From contig OY744471.1 in the NCBI GenBank assembly GCA_963556145.1, positions 2,907,590 through 2,971,589 on the forward strand: DNA of 64,000 nt, given 5' to 3'. A model generated the notes under the pieces. The model saw only the letters and a program-made list of their open reading frames with translations. It had not been told where the DNA came from and made no database searches. Below, piece after piece: positions 1 through 10,392 of this stretch (position 1 is its first letter; each line of letters begins with the position of its first letter). The position numbers were made by a program, and so were the translations under genes. Source of the stretch: Hygrocybe punicea (Eukaryota > Basidiomycota > Agaricomycetes > Agaricales > Hygrophoraceae).

Positions 1-498
1 CGGTGAGATTTGTAGGAACTGGCCAAGCCGTAATTGCGTTGGTTTTAACGGGATCCATTTGGACTTGTCTGTCACCAACGATAAGGCCGAGATAGTCGAC
101 TTTTGGTTTATCGAATGTACATTTCTTGGGTTTCAGGAATAAGTTGTTTTCCCGAAAGATTTTCAGGACTTGTTTCGTGCGTTGTTGATTTTCCTCCAGT
201 GATTTTGAGAAGATCAGGATATCATCCATGTACACCAAAAGCCAGCCTTCGCGGATTTCATAACGAAAGACATGGTTCATCAGCCGTTGGAACGTTGGTG
301 GTGAATTCTTCAACCCGAAGAACATCACAGTTGGTTCAAAAAGACCTTTCGGGGTTAGGAAAGCAGCTTTGTGTTCATCGCCTTCTTTGATCCGAACATT
401 ATTGAAACCCCACCGAACATCGAGTTTTGTGAAGAATTTTGCTTCAGCAAGTTGATTGATGATGTCGTTAATCAACGGTAATGGATACTTGTCATCGA
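1..498 (-). pseudogene. Ty3/gypsy pol, reverse transcriptase portion (partial, runs off window start)
   Basis: Reading the minus strand from 498 to 1 gives the core of a Ty3/gypsy reverse transcriptase. It starts inside the DKYPLPLI segment and continues through KLD and the FGLKNSPPTFQ block to the catalytic LVYMDDILIFS motif, then the KCTF..YLG segment. The reading frame is open to the window edge. It is the direct continuation of the protease/RT reading frame at 2488-3852; the two parts are separated by the LTR-flanked insertion at 503-2483, so this pol cannot be read through as it stands. RNase H, integrase and the 3' LTR would lie left of base 1. The YMDD catalytic box is intact. Confidence 0.92.
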
Positions 499-502
499 CC
501 GT
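499..502. repeat. Target-site duplication (left) of the LTR-flanked insertion
   Basis: CCGT at 499-502 is repeated at 2484-2487 directly after the right LTR. Removing 503-2487 restores a continuous RT reading frame (...SWTVDDKYPLP...), which confirms the 4-bp duplication and the exact ends of the insertion. Confidence 0.9.
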
Positions 503-658
503 TGGAGTAGTGGGACCTGCCAGTCACGTGACCAGGCTCCCACGGTTGACCTAGTTAGTAGCCTTCCCGATGTAGTAGTCAGTCCTTCCTTCCTATCCAG
601 TCGACCTTTCCCTCGAGTCCTGCGTGAGCCCCCGGAGTGGTACCTCGGTACCACTCCA
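503..658 (+). repeat. Left LTR (156 bp) of the non-autonomous element
   Basis: Same sequence as 2328-2483. Its last 25 bases hold a perfect hairpin at 634-657: an 11-bp stem GGAGTGGTACC/GGTACCACTCC around a TC loop, ending one base before the LTR end. Confidence 0.9.
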
Positions 659-1091
659 ACGTGGTGATGAGAGTGTTCTTCGACTCCACGCCTCTCTCTT
701 TTTTCTCTCGGGTTCCCACTCCTTACGACTTTCTCGCGAGACGACCTTTTTTCGGCCTCAGCTGCGCAACCGCGCATTTTCTCTTCACTCACGGCCGTAC
801 AACACTCAAATTACCCCCCGGTGCACATGTTCAACCCAATAGGGCCCCGCGTCGCCCCCCGTTGACCCAAAAAACACGCCCGCGACCCTTCTCAGCACCC
901 AAGCGGCAGGCCACGTCACTTTTTTCGACCCCCCGAATTTCCACTTTCTTTAGACCCAGCCATGTCCAGACAACCCCCCGCAACTTCGTTCGACGTTCCG
1001 GAGCCCCGCGTTCCCCATCAGGATCCCACGTAGCCCACTACTGCGAGTTTAGGACAACCCAATGAAAATCGCAGCGCCGCCGCACGGACCC

Positions 1092-1720
1092 CGTTTCTCG
1101 TCACCCCCACCCCTACACGGACCCATTCGACTCCCCGCACACTTGTCCCACCGGCCAGGACCCCCCGTTCCCCTCCATTGTGCCAAACGAACCCCCACCG
1201 TCGTTTTCGGACACCCGAGCCACGCGCCACGTCACCTCGCGCGGCCCCGTTCTGCCAGCACAACCGGCCCCAGACCAGCTCACCAAACTCGCGGCCCACC
1301 CCCCAGAGCACCCTGTGTCTCGCTAACGCCCCGAACGAGCCCCCACCGCCGTTTTTGGTCACACCACGGATTCGTCGCGCCCCCCCGCCGGACCCCAGTT
1401 CTTTCGTGTACCCCAGCCCCACACGGACCCATACGACCTCCCGTGCCCTCGTTCCACCGGCCAGGACCCCCGTTCCCTTTCGTCGCACCAAACGAACCCC
1501 CGCCGTCACCTCCAGACACCCCAGCCCCGCGCCACGTCACCACCGCGCGGCTCCGTTCTGCCAACGTAGCCGGCCCCGGGTCGACTCACGACACTCGCGG
1601 CCCACCCGTTCACCATCCCGGAGCACCCCACCCCCCTCCAATACCACGAGTGGACTGTGCCCGCCGTTCCCAGACCCCCACCGCGTTCTGCCACGTCACA
1701 ACCCCCCGGCCAGTTCCTAA
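1092..1720. repeat. Two-copy degenerate tandem repeat, period about 306 bp, C-rich
   Basis: The block starting ACACGGACCCATTCGAC at 1115 recurs at 1421 (ACACGGACCCATACGAC). The following 180 bases also match: a CACCGGCCAGGACC segment, CCAAACGAACCCC, GCGCCACGTCACC, then CCGTTCTGCCA and ACTCGCGGCCCACC. The CCACGTCAC word also appears at about 912 and 1693. This is an internal duplication inside the LTR element; nothing suggests coding function. Confidence 0.75.
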
Positions 1721-2327
1721 CACCATACCTGGCCCCGCGAACCCTCGTTCAGCTCCCTGCAGCATCGTTCTCGACCTGGACGAGCCACCCCGATCTCTTC
1801 GCGTGATACGCCAACCCCCTCCGCGTCGGGATACCATGCCCTTGTTAAGTACAACCCTATGCCCCGTCAGTATTATAGCTTTTATTATAGCCTCGTCCCC
1901 CGTTCCCCCGATACTGGATGTCAATCACAGTCTACCTACACGCCATCACTACACTACGTTCACGCACCCGTTTACCCGATCTCCGCCAATACAGTTATAT
2001 TTTGGACCACATGAACCTTCACACTGCACTAAGTACTTGCTAGGACAATTCGAGGGATCTTTGGCCTTGCGTTGTGAGCCTGAACCCTTGCGAGGGAGGC
2101 ATTCGAAGAGTTTTGAGTTTGAGGAGAGTCTTGTATAGTCTGGTCATCTACCGCCCCCTGCGTGAGGACGACTTCCCGCTTCACGATATAAGGCCCTGGC
2201 CTTGATTCGAGGCATTCTGAGGGACTGGGAGTTGTGGCTTGAGAGTTTTTTGGTCAGTTTTGTTTGTTTTGTGTTCTTTTCTGTAGCAGTTGGCGACGAG
2301 GGCGTCGCCATGAGGAAAAGGGGCACT

Positions 2328-2483
2328 TGGAGTAGTGGGACCTGCCAGTCACGTGACCAGGCTCCCACGGTTGACCTAGTTAGTAGCCTTCCCGATGTAG
2401 TAGTCAGTCCTTCCTTCCTATCCAGTCGACCTTTCCCTCGAGTCCTGCGTGAGCCCCCGGAGTGGTACCTCGGTACCACTCCA
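2328..2483 (+). repeat. Right LTR (156 bp) of the non-autonomous element
   Basis: No difference from 503-658 found by eye; includes the same terminal hairpin (2459-2482). It is followed by the CCGT target duplication at 2484-2487 and then the interrupted RT codons. Confidence 0.9.
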
Positions 2484-2487
2484 CCGT

Positions 2488-3852
2488 CCATGAATTTAAC
2501 CAGCGGTAGTCCTGTATTGGTCGTCGTTCGGCAGCGTCCTTCTTCGATACAAAGAAGAAAGGGGATGCATAAGGTGATTTCGACGGTCGAATTCGTCCTG
2601 TTTTGAGATTGTCATCGAGAAACTTGTTGAGGTCTTGTTTTTCAATAGGAGATAACGGATATAGCTTGCAGTCGTGGTGATCTGGTGCATCCGGCTTCAG
2701 GGTAATTGCATGATCCCAAGGTTTCCGTGCTGGTAACTCATCAAAACCAGAGGGTTCGAAAACATCGCGATATTCATGATACGTTTCGGGGACTAGTTCT
2801 TCGAATGATTTCTCCTTCTGTTGTTTCTGTGCTTCAATCGCGAGTTCTGTTGACTTGGTCATGAATGAACAAAAATGCGCTGGGCTCATCGTTTCTTCCA
2901 TCACTTGATCGAACCAAAGTGGTCGTTCCCAGACCACAGTATTGAATTCGGTTGACCGTATCGTTGATGGTTTGCCACAGCCCGAAAGACATCGCGAGAA
3001 CTTGATCTCGTTTTCGCGCCAATCAATTTCTGGGTTATGTTTTCTGAGCCAGTCGTATCCAAGGAAGATGTCCATTTTCGCTAACGTTGTTACCGCGAAA
3101 CGAAGTAATTCTTGATGATCCCCAAGTCGCATTTGCAATTCGCAATATTCAGTGATCTGTCCTGTTTTCGGTTGTGTCCCATCGCTCATATACGAGTTAA
3201 ACGGGTTCACATATGGTTTCGTGGGAATATTATGAGCTTTAACGTAGCCGATATCGATTGCACAGATCGTACAACCACAATCGATCAAACCGGTCATGGG
3301 ATATTGACGACCATCTTGAGTGACCGAGACGAAACCATGAACGAGTAACGCCATACGGAGTTCAGAATCTTTCTGTGTTACTGCTCGTATTGGTTCGAGA
3401 GTTCGTGGTTCTTGTGGCGAATCCTGAGGCATGTTTTGTACCAACCATTGAACTGCTTCGTCAATCGAACAACGATTGAGAGAAAGTACCAGACCCGGTG
3501 AAATCTTCTCGGTCCATTGACCGTATACATCGTAATCAAGCAGGAGGTCGAGGGCATAACTCATTGTGGTCGATCGGATAGCCACAATCGTTTCCATGGC
3601 ATTGAATTCAGATTCGACCGTCGTTTTCTTCTTCGCTGTTTTGTCTTCATCAGCTGTAACATGGGTATCTCGCCACGTGTTACTTTCCTGTTTCGGTCTT
3701 GTTTCTGGTTGTTCTTTCAGTTGTTGTCTCAGGTCATTGCGGAGGTCTTTGAGTTTGGAAAATACACCATTAAATTGTTTGCATACGTGTACATCTTCCT
3801 CGAGTTGTGCAATCGTGGCCTCCTGTACTTCACGTCGCTTTCTTAAAAACCC
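2488..3852 (-). pseudogene. Ty3/gypsy pol: aspartic protease and start of RT (interrupted)
   Basis: On the minus strand this frame is open from the gag/pol overlap (3852) to the insertion point at 2488. Order: a lysine/glutamate-rich linker (3842-3600), a pepsin-type retroviral protease around 3300 with LIDCGCT where families normally have LIDSGAT, the FLGYDWL segment (about 3060), and the RT entry region (KTGRIRPSKSPYASPFFF) near 2590. An ATG exists at 3597, but the frame continues upstream without a stop to gag, so pol is better explained as a -1 frameshift fusion. The Ser-to-Cys change next to the catalytic Asp (TGT codon at about 3278) may weaken the protease. The frame is cut by the inserted LTR element, so this copy is dead as a full pol. 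Confidence 0.9.
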
Positions 3853-4856
3853 TCTTGCTTCAACTTCATCGCTGCCAACTCATCCATCAATGCGGCAATC
3901 CGAGCGTCTTTGCCATCGTCTTGTTGTTGTCTCGGAGTTTGTTGAACGGTTTCCATAGAACGAATCTGTTGCCGTCCTTGTTGTTCCGGACAGTTGCGCG
4001 AGATGTGTCCGGGTTGTCGACATTTAAAACAGATTCCTTTTTTCATGAAATCCAACCGTTGTTCGTCCGTCAAACGAGTAAACGTTTGTTGTCGAGGTTG
4101 CGTTTGTCGTGTATCGACGTCCATCGGGACAGATTCCGACTGTGGACGAGGTGTTGATGTTTGTTGTGGCCGGGGAGTTGTCGATGCGGTTGCTGTGTTT
4201 GGATTGTATCGTGTTTTTACGGATGAGTTCATGGATCGTATCTGATCCTGACGGCGTCGCCATTGTTGGTCCAATTGAACCGTCTGCGTACGCCATTCTT
4301 CGACGGTGGTTGGGATTTGCATACCGGTATAGATCTGGTTGATCAGTGGTTTGTTCATATGTAGTTCGACGAGTTGAATGAGATAATTATCATTCAAGAG
4401 TTCGCCGAGTCCAGCGATGCGTCGGAGAGTGTCAAACTCAATCCAAAACTCATCGGCTGTCATTTTTCCTTGACGCAGGTCGTTCAGCTTCGTCAATGCG
4501 TCCTTCTTCTGATCCGGTTTCTCGAAGTGCCGTTTGAATTCCTTGGTGAAGTCCTCCAGGGATCCGAAGTTGATGGGGGAGTGCTGTAGGGCAATGTCGA
4601 CGTACTTGTCTGCCCATCGTCCAGCGAGTCCGCCTTGCAGGTACGAGAGGATAAAAAGGATTTGTTTTTCTTCACTGTCGAATGCAGCTCTGTTTGCACG
4701 GATGTAGATGAAGGCACTGCGGAAGAATGTTTTGAATCCTTCTTTGTTCCCATCGTACTTAGTTGGCGGAGCAATATGAGATTTTGGAGGCGACGGGGCT
4801 GCGGGTGCAACAGTGGTGGTGTCTTGGGTTTCGTGGTTCTCTTCGGTGTCTGACAT
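3843..4856 (-). CDS. Ty3/gypsy Gag (capsid with CCHC zinc knuckle)
   Basis: A 337-residue protein with an acidic/proline-rich N-terminus, a retrotransposon capsid domain (about residues 30-180: FKTFFRSAFIYIRAN..., ILSYLQGGLAGRWADKY, LRQGKMTADEFWIEF), a Gln/Thr-rich linker and one zinc knuckle CFKCRQPGHISRNC (about residue 275). It would form the capsid shell that packages the element RNA. The ATG at 4856 is chosen because it starts MSDTEE, but the same frame stays open upstream to about 5083 and reads protein-like there (acidic, ...DSSDDDFDQY...), so the true Gag may start earlier or at a non-ATG codon. No internal stops. Followed by the -1 frameshift site and pol. Confidence 0.93.
   Translation of the reverse strand: MSDTEENHETQDTTTVAPAAPSPPKSHIAPPTKYDGNKEGFKTFFRSAFIYIRANRAAFDSEEKQILFILSYLQGGLAGRWADKYVDIALQHSPINFGSLEDFTKEFKRHFEKPDQKKDALTKLNDLRQGKMTADEFWIEFDTLRRIAGLGELLNDNYLIQLVELHMNKPLINQIYTGMQIPTTVEEWRTQTVQLDQQWRRRQDQIRSMNSSVKTRYNPNTATASTTPRPQQTSTPRPQSESVPMDVDTRQTQPRQQTFTRLTDEQRLDFMKKGICFKCRQPGHISRNCPEQQGRQQIRSMETVQQTPRQQQDDGKDARIAALMDELAAMKLKQEGF
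3846..3852 (-). promoter_or_regulatory. Probable -1 ribosomal frameshift heptamer GGGTTTT (gag-pol)
   Basis: The gag reading frame ends GAG GGT TTT TAA. The heptamer G_GGT_TTT fits the X_XXY_YYZ rule and lies immediately before the gag stop. Slipping back one base reads GGG TTT TTA AGA, and that frame is exactly the open pol frame. No downstream pseudoknot was modelled. Confidence 0.65.
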
Positions 4857-5112
4857 TCTGGTTTGGGTTTGGAATTGAGATTGATGGTGAGAAGTAGTTG
4901 TTGGAGGAGGAAATGATGACGAGGGGAAAGGCGCGGTTCGGACACTAGTCTGTGTTGCGACGTATTGGTCGAAGTCGTCGTCAGAGGAATCTGACGTTTC
5001 GGGTGCGAGATGATATTCGTCGTCTCGTTCTGAATCTGGAGTTCGGTATCGTCGGGGTTCCAGGATGTCTTGGTTGGTTTATTGTCGAGAGAGTAGAGAA
5101 AGTTTAGTATTA
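4857..5112 (-). other. Leader between gypsy 5' LTR and gag
   Basis: About 256 bp. There is no convincing primer-binding site for initiator tRNA next to the LTR (minus strand after the LTR: TAATACTAAACTTTC). The gag frame is open without ATG over most of the leader. Confidence 0.5.
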
Positions 5113-5678
5113 TGTTACGGATCGCTGTTCTTATAACGGCGAACTCCGGCAACAATAAACCAAATGAGGATGTGTTTATAGAGGGAAGCGAGTACAAACG
5201 GGTAAAGGAAGAGAAGTATCTGGGTTTCGTGGTAGCGATCGGGGGAAGAGTAGCTATACTAAACTTAAGGATACTGACTACGAATGTCAATGTTTATATA
5301 CTGGTGAACAACTTCAGGGTCGGCTTCTTCGTCATGCGTGGCTGTGTGGAGGATAAGCTCTGGGATGAACGGCGTCTTGCTTGGCTTCGTGGTCTATACG
5401 TTTTGGGGTGCCAACGAGGTGGCCAACGGCTGTGTTGCAGGTCCGGTGTCAGCAGACAGCTGATCCGATGATTGTGTTGCGCGGTATTATTAAGTGCTTG
5501 AATCAACGTGTATGATGTATCGGCGGTGATCAGTTGATGAGGGTAATCATGAGGATTGGGATACCGTCGTTGGTTGTCTTCGACGATGTTCTGGACCCAG
5601 GTTATGATATTGTCTTGTGACGTCGAGTCAGGGACGTCGGGGTCGGAAGCGGGGGTTAAATCGGGGTAAAACGTAACA
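5113..5678 (-). repeat. 5' LTR of the Ty3/gypsy element (566 bp)
   Basis: On the minus strand the block begins TGTTACG at 5678 and ends CCGTAACA at 5113, giving TG...CA ends with a 6-bp terminal inverted repeat TGTTAC/GTAACA. A TATA-like CTATAAAC lies at about 5171-5180. The last 45 bases (TTGTTGCCGGAG...GCGATCCGTAACA) resemble the end of the insertion at 39625-41297, so both belong to related LTR families. The partner 3' LTR is outside the window. Short open frames crossing this block are not considered real. Confidence 0.8.
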
Positions 5679-5879
5679 CTTACAGCTTGAAGCCTTCTGT
5701 TCATCTAGACTCAAATTCTCCACCCCCTCCATTATTACTCAGCACTCAGTTGAAACTGAACACCTCTTAATCCTCCCCTCTCAACTTGCTCCTTTATTCC
5801 AACTCCCAGCTCAAGTTTGCAAGGAGTCCCTAGGGAATAGGTATGAAACTATCCAAGTGTAGATTAGGATTCAAGCATA

Positions 5880-6446
5880 GGTAGAGGTCACCAGGAATGG
5901 GCACCCTTACAAATCATATTATGTAAGCATTCCCATGGCCAAAATGGGTTCCGATGACACAAAAATAGGACCAGTGTCAAAAATTGGATAGCACAGAACA
6001 TGAAGGTAGTGGGAACTGCCTTTTAGGGGCTTCTATGATGCCCACAGGAAGTTCCAAGTATGTTATGAGTACAAAGTACTACAAACTCTGATTTGGAGAG
6101 GTGCATGGGGCTGAATGTCTGGGTCTCCTTACATCGGCAAGTCACGTGTTGTATTATATAAGCTGGCCAAATCTCGACATCAAATTTTTATCAAATGGCT
6201 CAGACCTTTTCTATGCATTGGAAATACTGATTGGAAACATAATAGTATGAATTTCTTGTGAAGTCTACTGCTCTGTCAAATCTTCAGAGATAAAAAATCT
6301 GCTTGCATAGAAAGCAGATATAGGGTCTAATGAACACATTGTTGAGTGGAAATATTCCAAAAAGTAGTTGTGGCAAGTGGAGAAGTGGATGCAAAAAGGT
6401 GTTATTTCTGCTTATGTAAGGGTGCCCGTTCCTGGTGACCTCTACC
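5880..6446. mobile_element. TIR element (MITE-like, about 567 bp)
   Basis: Terminal inverted repeats of about 32 bp: GGTAGAGGTCACCAGGAATG... at 5880 and its reverse complement ending CCTGGTGACCTCTACC at 6446, with one mismatch (AATGGG/AACGGG). The flanks contain TA on the left and TTA on the right, so a TA-type duplication is possible but not clean. No coding frame of note inside. Confidence 0.75.
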
Positions 6447-6689
6447 TTATGGTAAATTGTTATTTATTATTCATCAAGACAATGAAAAAAAGGTGTATTA
6501 GGCAATGGTGTACTAATCAAACTCCTTGAGGGCTCCTTGGAGTTTAAATACCCCTGGAGACTTGTTGAGCCTGAGGAATGAGTGGGAGAGTCTAACATAC
6601 AGGGTTTGATTGTGAATATAAACATTTCAAAGACCATAAAGATCACAGTAGAAATATTACTAAATTCTAAGTTATAGAAGAGGAATAAT
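6447..6689. other. No gene seen
   Basis: AT-rich unique-looking sequence between the TIR element and the 175-bp repeats. No protein-like frame, RNA gene or repeat recognised. Confidence 0.5.
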
Positions 6690-7190
6690 GGGGAGTCACT
6701 GGGAACAGCTTAGATTAAATGTCAAGCAGAAGCAATCTCAATCTGTGAATTGAAGTGTATGGTCAGCAATTTAATATCTATAATGGTTACTGAGATAAAG
6801 GCAAAAAAGTCGAAAAATCCCGAGTTTTTGGGGGAATGAAGGGGGACTCCCTGGGGAGTGAGAGGGGACTCCCTGGGGAATAGTTGAGATTAAAAACTGA
6901 CATGAAGCAGCATTACAGTTTGTTTTGAAGGGTACACTCAGAATTTTAATGGCTATAATGTTTATTGAGATAAAGGCCAAAATGTCAAAAAATCCCGAGT
7001 TTTTGGGGGAATGAAGGGGGACTGCTTGGGGACTCTCTGGGGAGTCCCCCAAAACTAAATAAAGGCAAATCAGCCTAATTCTTGTCAATTCCCCAGGGAG
7101 TCCCCCTTTAGTCCCCCTTTAGTCCCCAGGAGTCCCCCTTCCAACTCGGTCCCCAGGGAGTCCCCAGGGACTCCAGGGGAAGTTGTGGTA
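6690..7190. repeat. Degenerate 175-bp tandem repeats rich in GGGGACTCCCTGGGG
   Basis: The segment TGAGATAAAGGC..AAAATCCCGAGTTTTTGGGGG occurs at 6791 and again at 6966 (period 175), and a weaker third unit starts near 6690. The units end in runs of GGGGACTCCCTGGGGA, followed at 7093-7175 by a dense cluster of the reverse motif (CCCCAGGGAGTCCCC). Non-coding; probably the remains of a repeat array or foldback element. Confidence 0.65.
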
Positions 7191-7778
7191 GAGTGAAAAG
7201 TACTGCAAATCCCCCTCTTTCAGTGGAAGATATAACTGTCACTCCAAGGGGAGCTATGACTATTTGGTACTGGAATAATACAGTATACTTGTGTGGGAAT
7301 GATACATACAGCTCCATAAAAATGACAATGTATTTCTGACAAGGATGAAGAGCAATGATAAATTCCACGAGTTACCAATCAGTTGTCAAACATGCACAGT
7401 TGTCAAATAGCCTGGTTCAACACCTGTTTTGTCTGTTGAGCAAGCTAGAAATATCACTGAGACTCTGAAGATTAAATCCACAAAATATCTTAAAAGGGGG
7501 TACTATTGTTCTTCTCAGTCGGTTTGATCAATGTTTTGTTAGCTAGACTTCTAATAAGATTGTAAGGCAGCTATTCATGGTACAGATGCATTTTTGGCCT
7601 GTATCAAGGCATGTCATGGGAACATGCAATGGAATAAAAAAAGTAAACACAGCTTTCTAAAGATTTAGGCACACGTTATGGTGTTTTGGGAAGAGCTTAC
7701 AAATAATATAATGTCATATGATCAATCCCATTGTGTTAATTGTTATTCATGATCCGAACCACTTGAGTAGTTAAATAG

Positions 7779-8390
7779 ATGTGCAGGCAGTGTTTCCTCT
7801 TACTGTCACAAATCCTCATGAATCCCCACAACATCATCCGTGTCTGCATTGCAGGTTTGACTTATCTACATTTCCTTGCAAATGCAACATTATTTCCACA
7901 ACTATACCAAAATCAACTTATGTATATCTCTCCTGAACCAATTTCCTTGCCTTTGATATTGACCTTGACCCAAGAATTGGGTGTTTTTCAAAGAAAACTC
8001 ATAGAACATGAGTTTGCCCCAGATCAGGGCGATACAACAATATTGATGCAAATAAATGCAACACAAAGTGTAAAGTTCATTCAAATAACAAAAGTTAACT
8101 TGACGATCGATCCATTATCTGTTTGGACTACATTTAAAAATAGCGCGGTCAAAATGCAATTATGTTTTATTCAATATGCCAGAACATATTTCTTACCTCC
8201 TAAATATATCTTTGCTTTGTATTGTCTTCTCAAACCTATCACTGTCCAATGTCATTGTAAAATGATCAAGGCATTGCTCATGCGATCGCTATTGAGACGA
8301 CATGATTTCAGATCATATTTATTTCATTGTATTACTAGTTCTCTAACACATGAAACGTTACTGTGGATCACACTATGTTGCATAATATGA
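7779..8390 (+). CDS. Helitron A upstream ORF, conserved in both Helitrons
   Basis: About 200 residues, open, and colinear with 34186-34779 of Helitron B. The two copies differ by substitutions and one in-frame 9-bp indel, which argues that the frame was selected. It sits immediately 5' of the RepHel frame, separated by a stretch ending TTTATTCAG that looks like an intron acceptor, so it is probably the N-terminal exon(s) of the RepHel protein rather than a separate gene. No domain recognised. Confidence 0.45.
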   Translation: MCRQCFLLLSQILMNPHNIIRVCIAGLTYLHFLANATLFPQLYQNQLMYISPEPISLPLILTLTQELGVFQRKLIEHEFAPDQGDTTILMQINATQSVKFIQITKVNLTIDPLSVWTTFKNSAVKMQLCFIQYARTYFLPPKYIFALYCLLKPITVQCHCKMIKALLMRSLLRRHDFRSYLFHCITSSLTHETLLWITLCCII

Positions 8391-8411
8391 CATAGTCGTT
8401 CCAATATAATT

Positions 8412-10392
8412 GTGTTCAATTTGAATTTATTCAGAAACCCATTTAAATCTTTATATATAAATTCCTGTCATAGATATCACTTCATTGGTGGTGGTAAACG
8501 AATACCAACATTCAAGTTTAACCTTCTTCAATCTTTCATGCTCCCGTCTAATAATATCAACCATGATTCTGACATATTATTCGAATATGTGGGGCATATT
8601 GATGAACAAATAGCCAACACATTATATGAAGATAGAAAAAAATATGCATGTGTTAAAATGCCTTTACATGAACTTCTGCCAAAGTTGACGGTGAAGGATA
8701 TTGGAGAAATAACAACAATACATGGTATATATTTGTCAAAGACATTATGAAGATTACATGGACAAGATCTATCTGTGGCATTAATGAGGCATAATTGTTC
8801 AGCTTGTGATACTCATGTTTCTATTTTTCATGTGCATGATATTAAATCAAATAAAGATAAGTGTAAAGAGTGGTACAAAAGACAACAAATGACAGAAACA
8901 TATGAGTGCGGAAAAGAAGAAACTCAGACTAAAATGAAAGAAGAATTGGACAAGTCAGATGAGCAATCATTTCCTCCTCCTCCACCATCTATTGAATTGA
9001 AGGAAATCATAATCAGCAACTGGTGCAGAGATACATCACCTGAATGTTTTCAAGAAAGTGGGTGTGTCATGTGCGGTCAATTGGTTGCATTGAAGAACAT
9101 GTCTTTATTGTCAAAGACAAAGGTTAATCTGAAAATATTAACTAGAGACAATATGGGAATCACAAGATGTGAACGATATCATTGTTCTGATCCAATAGAG
9201 GATATCAAAGGTCCAGTGCTAGATAACACATGTAAATGGATATGCAAACCATGTGTGCTCAGTCTGAACAAAGGACAAACTCCCAAATATGCTTTGGCAA
9301 ATGGACTTTGGTTGGGCAAAATTCCTGCACAACTTCAAAATTTAACATTTGCTGAACAGCTTTTGATTGCCCGTGTTTGTCACAACAAATGTATTGTTCG
9401 TGTGTCATCTGGGATGCATAAAATGAAAGCAAATGCTATCATGTTTCAAAACCCAACACCAAAGATATATCAACGGTTGCCTCTAACAATTAAAGAACTT
9501 GATGAAGTGCTAGCATTCATTTTTATTGGTCCTGCCAGACCAACTCCAGAAGACATGGAGCGAACACCTTTATTGGTTTGCTGAAGGTGAGTTTCTGCAG
9601 CTTTAGAATGGCTGAAATTGAACCACATGGATTACTATGATTTAGATATCTCATATGAAAATCTACAACAATATCCAGATCATGGAATTCCTGTTGTGGT
9701 TCCATATCGACCAGCAGACACAAATAAGGAACCGGAAGCTACTAGTGCATTTGACAATGAAGAGGAAGATGGTGTGGAAGATGGGCCTTGTCCCTTTGTT
9801 GTTAGTGGAGTAACTGGTGAAAATCTAGATATTACAAGTCCAAAGGCATTAATAGCTAGAGCAACAAAGCACTTGATAGATGACCATGGTGGTGTTCTTG
9901 CCATAAGCCATGCTAGAAATCCAGAATCCTTCTTTAATAATCCTCAGTTATATCCTATGATGTTCCTCTGCCTATTTCCATATGGCTTGGGTGGTATTAG
10001 TAGCATTGACAAGGATGTTTTAAGCATCAGTGATATGATGCACAAAAGACATCTTCTGATGTACCATGACAAAAGATTTCAAACTGATCCCTATTTTCCA
10101 CTGATTGCATTCAGTCAAGAACAGATTAAAGACGGTACAACCAGAGGTTATTTGTTGACTAATAAACATAATTTCAATGATATTGCAGATTGCCTGATGA
10201 ATATCAATATGGCTGTTTTGGAGGACCTCTCTAAGAGATTGTCTAGAGGTGATAGAGTCAAACCAGATACACCTGAAGAGAAAGCATGCTATAAACTCAT
10301 TTCCGACCTGGATCATGTAGCTGGTCAGGTCAAAGGTTCAATTACTAACAAAAAATACATGCGAAATGAGATTTGGTCTCTGATATCCTATA
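8412..10392 (+). pseudogene. Helitron A RepHel, N-terminal part (decayed)
   Basis: Colinear with the first 660 or so residues of the Helitron B protein: a cysteine-rich region (CSACDTHVSIFHVH..., CVMCGQLVALKNMSLLSKTKV) followed by the Helitron-like N domain (FVVSGVTGENLDI..., YPMMFLCLFPYGLGGI, KRHLLMYHDKRFQ). In-frame stops separate the segments: TGA at 8748 where B has CGA, and at 9582, where three neighbouring CpG sites are all TpG (B: GTTCGCCGAAGGCGAG, A: GTTTGCTGAAGGTGAG). The reading ends at 10392, where the palindrome replaces the HUH catalytic region. Confidence 0.88.

Larger units (their letters stand above)
503..2483 (+). mobile_element. Young non-autonomous LTR element (TRIM/LARD-like) inserted in gypsy RT
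   Basis: Two 156-bp direct repeats (503-658 and 2328-2483) that look identical by eye flank a 1669-bp interior. The element starts TGGAGT and ends ACTCCA and is bounded by a CCGT duplication. A purine tract GAGGAAAAGGGG at about 2312-2323 sits just before the right repeat, like a polypurine tract, which suggests plus orientation. No convincing tRNA primer-binding site follows the left LTR (the sequence is ACGTGGTGATGAG). The interior is very C-rich and has no recognisable protein: its long proline-rich frames are compositional artefacts. It is larger than a classical TRIM and smaller than a LARD. Identical LTRs imply recent movement, with enzymes presumably supplied in trans. Confidence 0.88.

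Noticed and set aside
1062..2138. Long plus-strand open frame (358 residues, Pro-rich) inside the LTR element
   Set aside because: C-rich composition keeps several frames open on both strands; no domain, no codon bias, and the sequence is a tandem duplication.
5294..5704. Minus-strand open frame over the gypsy LTR
   Set aside because: It lies across the LTR boundary and has no recognisable domain; LTR explains the sequence.
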